Shown here in pieces: positions 62,675 through 64,000 of a stretch of 64,000 nucleotides of DNA. A program made the translations under genes and the position numbers. Positions within the stretch are counted from its first letter, which is position 1, and each line of letters begins with the position of its first letter. The stretch covers positions 1 to 64,000 of the forward strand of contig JADGRF010000040.1 of NCBI GenBank assembly GCA_017881055.1. Reading direction: 5' to 3'. Below the pieces are notes generated by a model that did no database searches, was not told where the DNA came from, and saw nothing but the letters and a program-made list of their open reading frames with translations. Source of the stretch: Sandaracinaceae bacterium (lineage in GTDB: Bacteria; Myxococcota_A; Polyangia; Polyangiales; JAFGIB01).

Positions 62675-62962
62675 TTTGGGCCTAGCGAGCGCCGCTTTCT
62701 AGCGCGCGCACGACTCGGGGGATAGGGCGGCCCACATGCACGCACCCGAATGGGGGCGGCCGGGCCCAGCGCCGACCGCTCGCCCGGCCCGACAAGCGTT
62801 GACACCCGGATAGCGTACGACTAGAAACGGGTGGCACTTTTGTGCGGGATTTACGAACAATTCCGCGATGGTTACGGCCCGCGAAACAGCCTTCGGCTTT
62901 TCGCGGAGGTCACACACCCGCGAAACAGCCTTCGGCTTTTCGCGGAAGCGAAATTCCACGGC
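62675..62962 (+). promoter_or_regulatory. nuo operon upstream region with promoter and two tandem hairpins
   Basis: TTGACA (62799-62804) is followed after 17 bases by TAGAAA (62822-62827), a good sigma-70-type promoter. The hairpins at 62880-62905 and 62919-62944 lie downstream of it, so both should be transcribed in the nuo leader. No other gene is visible in this 288-bp stretch. Confidence 0.7.
62880..62944 (-). repeat. Two-copy 39-bp hairpin element array in nuo leader
   Basis: Two identical 26-bp hairpins start at 62880 and 62919. On the minus strand each has outer stem CGCGAAA with TTTCGCG, core AGCC-GAA-GGCT and a bulged G. GGTGTGTGACC follows one copy and GGCCGTAACC the other. Same core and bulge as the 42.6 kb array, with a different but self-complementary outer stem. 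Confidence 0.9.
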
Positions 62963-63322
62963 ATGGTCAGCACCTACCTACCAGCGTTCCTCATGCTCGC
63001 GGTCGCCACCCTTTTCGCGGTGGCGATCTTCACGCTCACGTCGGTGCTTGGCACAAAGCACATGACCGCGGAGAAGGCGATCCCGTACGAGAGCGGATCG
63101 GACTCCGACGGCGCGAATCACATCCGGTTGAGCGTCAAGTTCTACCTCACGGCGATTCTGTTCGTCGTGTTCGATATCGAAGCGGTCTTCCTCTATCCGT
63201 GGGCCGCCACGTTCCGTCAGCTGGGTTGGTTCGGCTTGATGGAGATGTTCGCGTTCATCATCAGCTTGGTAATCACGCTGGTCTACGCGGTTAAGAAAGG
63301 TGCGCTCGAATGGGAAAAGTGA
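62963..63322 (+). CDS. nuoA: NADH-quinone oxidoreductase subunit A
   Basis: From ATG 62963 the protein has 119 residues and three membrane helices (TYLPAFLMLAVATLFAVAIFTL at the start, given here in part as PAFLMLAVATLF; FYLTAILFVVFDIEAVFLYPWA; LMEMFAFIISLVITLVYA). FDIEAVFLYPW is the NuoA signature. It is part of the membrane arm of complex I. The longer upstream frame is only the translated hairpin array. The stop overlaps the nuoB start by 13 bp. The gene is first in the nuo operon, with nuoB and nuoC following. Confidence 0.93.
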   Translation: MVSTYLPAFLMLAVATLFAVAIFTLTSVLGTKHMTAEKAIPYESGSDSDGANHIRLSVKFYLTAILFVVFDIEAVFLYPWAATFRQLGWFGLMEMFAFIISLVITLVYAVKKGALEWEK

Positions 63323-63876
63323 CGACCGTGCTCGGCGAAGGCCAGACGGGCTTCGCCACCACCAAGTTCGACGCGCTGCTCGGTTGGGCTCGCAAGTTCT
63401 CGCTGTTTCAGTACCCGTTCGTGACGGCGTGCTGCGGCATGGAGCACATGGCGACCGCCGGTCCGCGCTACGACGTGGAGCGCTTCGGCGCGGGTGCACC
63501 GCGCTTCAGCCCGCGCCAGAGCGACTTGATGTGGGTGGTCGGAACGATCACGCAGAAGCAAGCGCCTGCGCTCAAGCGCATCTACGAGCAGATGGCCGAT
63601 CCGAAGTACGTGATCGCGTTCGGCACCTGCGCGTCGTGTGGCGGCTTCTACGACAACTACACGACCGTCCCCGGTATCGACAAAGTGATCCCGGTCGACG
63701 TGTTCATTCCCGGCTGCCCGCCGCGCCCTGAAGCGGTACTCGACGGCCTGATACTGCTGATGGAAAAAATTCAGAACGGCGATCGCGAGCCGGCCGTGTT
63801 GCCCCCGCAGAAGATCGAGCCGCTCGTGCAGCTTCGCGCCAAGCAGGCGCAAGACGCCGCCAAGACTGCGAAATGA
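63310..63876 (+). CDS. nuoB: NADH-quinone oxidoreductase subunit B (cluster N2)
   Basis: This 188-residue subunit carries the terminal 4Fe-4S cluster N2, which passes electrons to quinone. The four cysteine ligands are in TACCGME (two adjacent), GTCASCG and PGCPPRPE. YPFVTACCGMEHM and RYDVERFG also match the family. The first residues after GTG/ATG are short and the C-terminus ends in a Lys/Ala-rich tail (AKQAQDAAKTAK) longer than in E. coli-like versions. It overlaps nuoA and is followed by nuoC. Confidence 0.97.
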   Translation: MGKVTTVLGEGQTGFATTKFDALLGWARKFSLFQYPFVTACCGMEHMATAGPRYDVERFGAGAPRFSPRQSDLMWVVGTITQKQAPALKRIYEQMADPKYVIAFGTCASCGGFYDNYTTVPGIDKVIPVDVFIPGCPPRPEAVLDGLILLMEKIQNGDREPAVLPPQKIEPLVQLRAKQAQDAAKTAK

Positions 63877-63919
63877 GCAGCGTTAGCGGTTGCCGTAGCT
63901 CGAGATCAGGAACTTCGTC

Positions 63920-64000
63920 ATGAGCGTCAACGTACTCAAGCGCCTGCAGTCTGCGTTCGGCGCGCGCATCCTCGAGACCTCGAGCTTTCGCGGCGACGAC
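63920..64000 (+). CDS. nuoC: NADH-quinone oxidoreductase subunit C, N-terminal fragment
   Basis: Only 27 codons are present before the right edge. ATG 63920 has AGGAA upstream. The fragment (NVLKRLQSAFGARILETSSF) fits the NuoC N-terminus, and gene order nuoA-nuoB-nuoC supports the call. Whether it is fused to nuoD cannot be seen. Confidence 0.75.
   Translation, partial: MSVNVLKRLQSAFGARILETSSFRGDD

Noticed and set aside
62831-62962. N-terminal extension of NuoA
   Set aside because: The extra residues are the translated hairpin pair (RNSLRLFAE twice) and are not found in NuoA. ATG 62963 fits the family.

Overview
The window is about 64 kb of dense, high-GC bacterial chromosome with many GTG starts. 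Its gene set points to a deltaproteobacterial/Myxococcota-type Gram-negative, probably near the Polyangia. Supporting features are a large Ser/Thr kinase fused to an ATPase and helical-repeat region, MopE-type Ca/Cu-binding motifs in a secreted Cys-rich lipoprotein, a thrombospondin-type-3 outer-membrane protein, many lipoproteins with low-complexity tails, two LexA proteins, a lexA2-imuA-imuB-dnaE2 mutagenesis operon and a eukaryote-type (GSII) glutamine synthetase. The lineage is inferred from gene content only. No tRNA, rRNA, CRISPR, prophage or transposase gene was seen.

Layout. 0-6.7 kb: a truncated TetR regulator, AstD-like aldehyde dehydrogenase, type-B carboxylesterase, AcpH-like protein, secreted GHL-type glycosidase and RpiB-like isomerase. 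6.7-11.2 kb: a polysaccharide O-acetylation cassette (MBOAT plus two SGNH proteins), followed by small Cys-rich lipoproteins to 13.8 kb. 13.8-21.2 kb: an alpha/beta hydrolase, PilZ protein and the SOS mutasome operon. 21.3-30.5 kb: the 1386-residue kinase, an orphan TRAP binding protein, acyl-CoA/quinone redox genes, a HAD protein and the canonical lexA1. 30.5-37 kb: GH35 beta-galactosidase with an overlapping unknown partner, UbiB kinase and a lipoprotein. 37-42.5 kb: glnB and GSII glnA, psd and a methyltransferase with a long disordered N-terminus. 42.7-47.6 kb: TSP3 outer-membrane protein, exbB-exbD-tonB and truD. 47.7-57.5 kb: a serine hydrolase, RecD2, a lamin-tail lipoprotein, an HNH nuclease, a ParA/J-like/RodZ-HTH fusion, maf, yggS and proC. 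57.6-64 kb: an unknown protein, PepP, GST, a GT-C membrane glycosyltransferase and the start of the nuo (complex I) operon.

The most unusual signal is not a gene. A short hairpin element of about 39-41 bp occurs at four loci and in eight copies. Its core is AGCC-GMA-GGCT, followed by an unpaired G, inside an outer stem whose sequence changes from locus to locus while base pairing is kept. A GGGTATGT-like tail follows. It lies in the dnaE2/kinase junction, as four tandem copies at the end of the TSP3 gene, as two copies in the nuo 5' leader, and once inside rpiB, where it appears to add about 13 codons in frame. A 35-bp palindromic array after glnA has a similar tail and may be a fifth, diverged member. 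This looks like a REP/MITE-like mobile palindrome that tolerates coding sequence.

Functional groupings: DNA-damage response (lexA1, lexA2, imuA, imuB, dnaE2, recD2), envelope and polysaccharide modification (MBOAT/SGNH, GHL, GH35, GT-C), outer-membrane transport (TonB system, TSP3 protein), nitrogen control (GlnB/GSII) and respiration (nuoABC).
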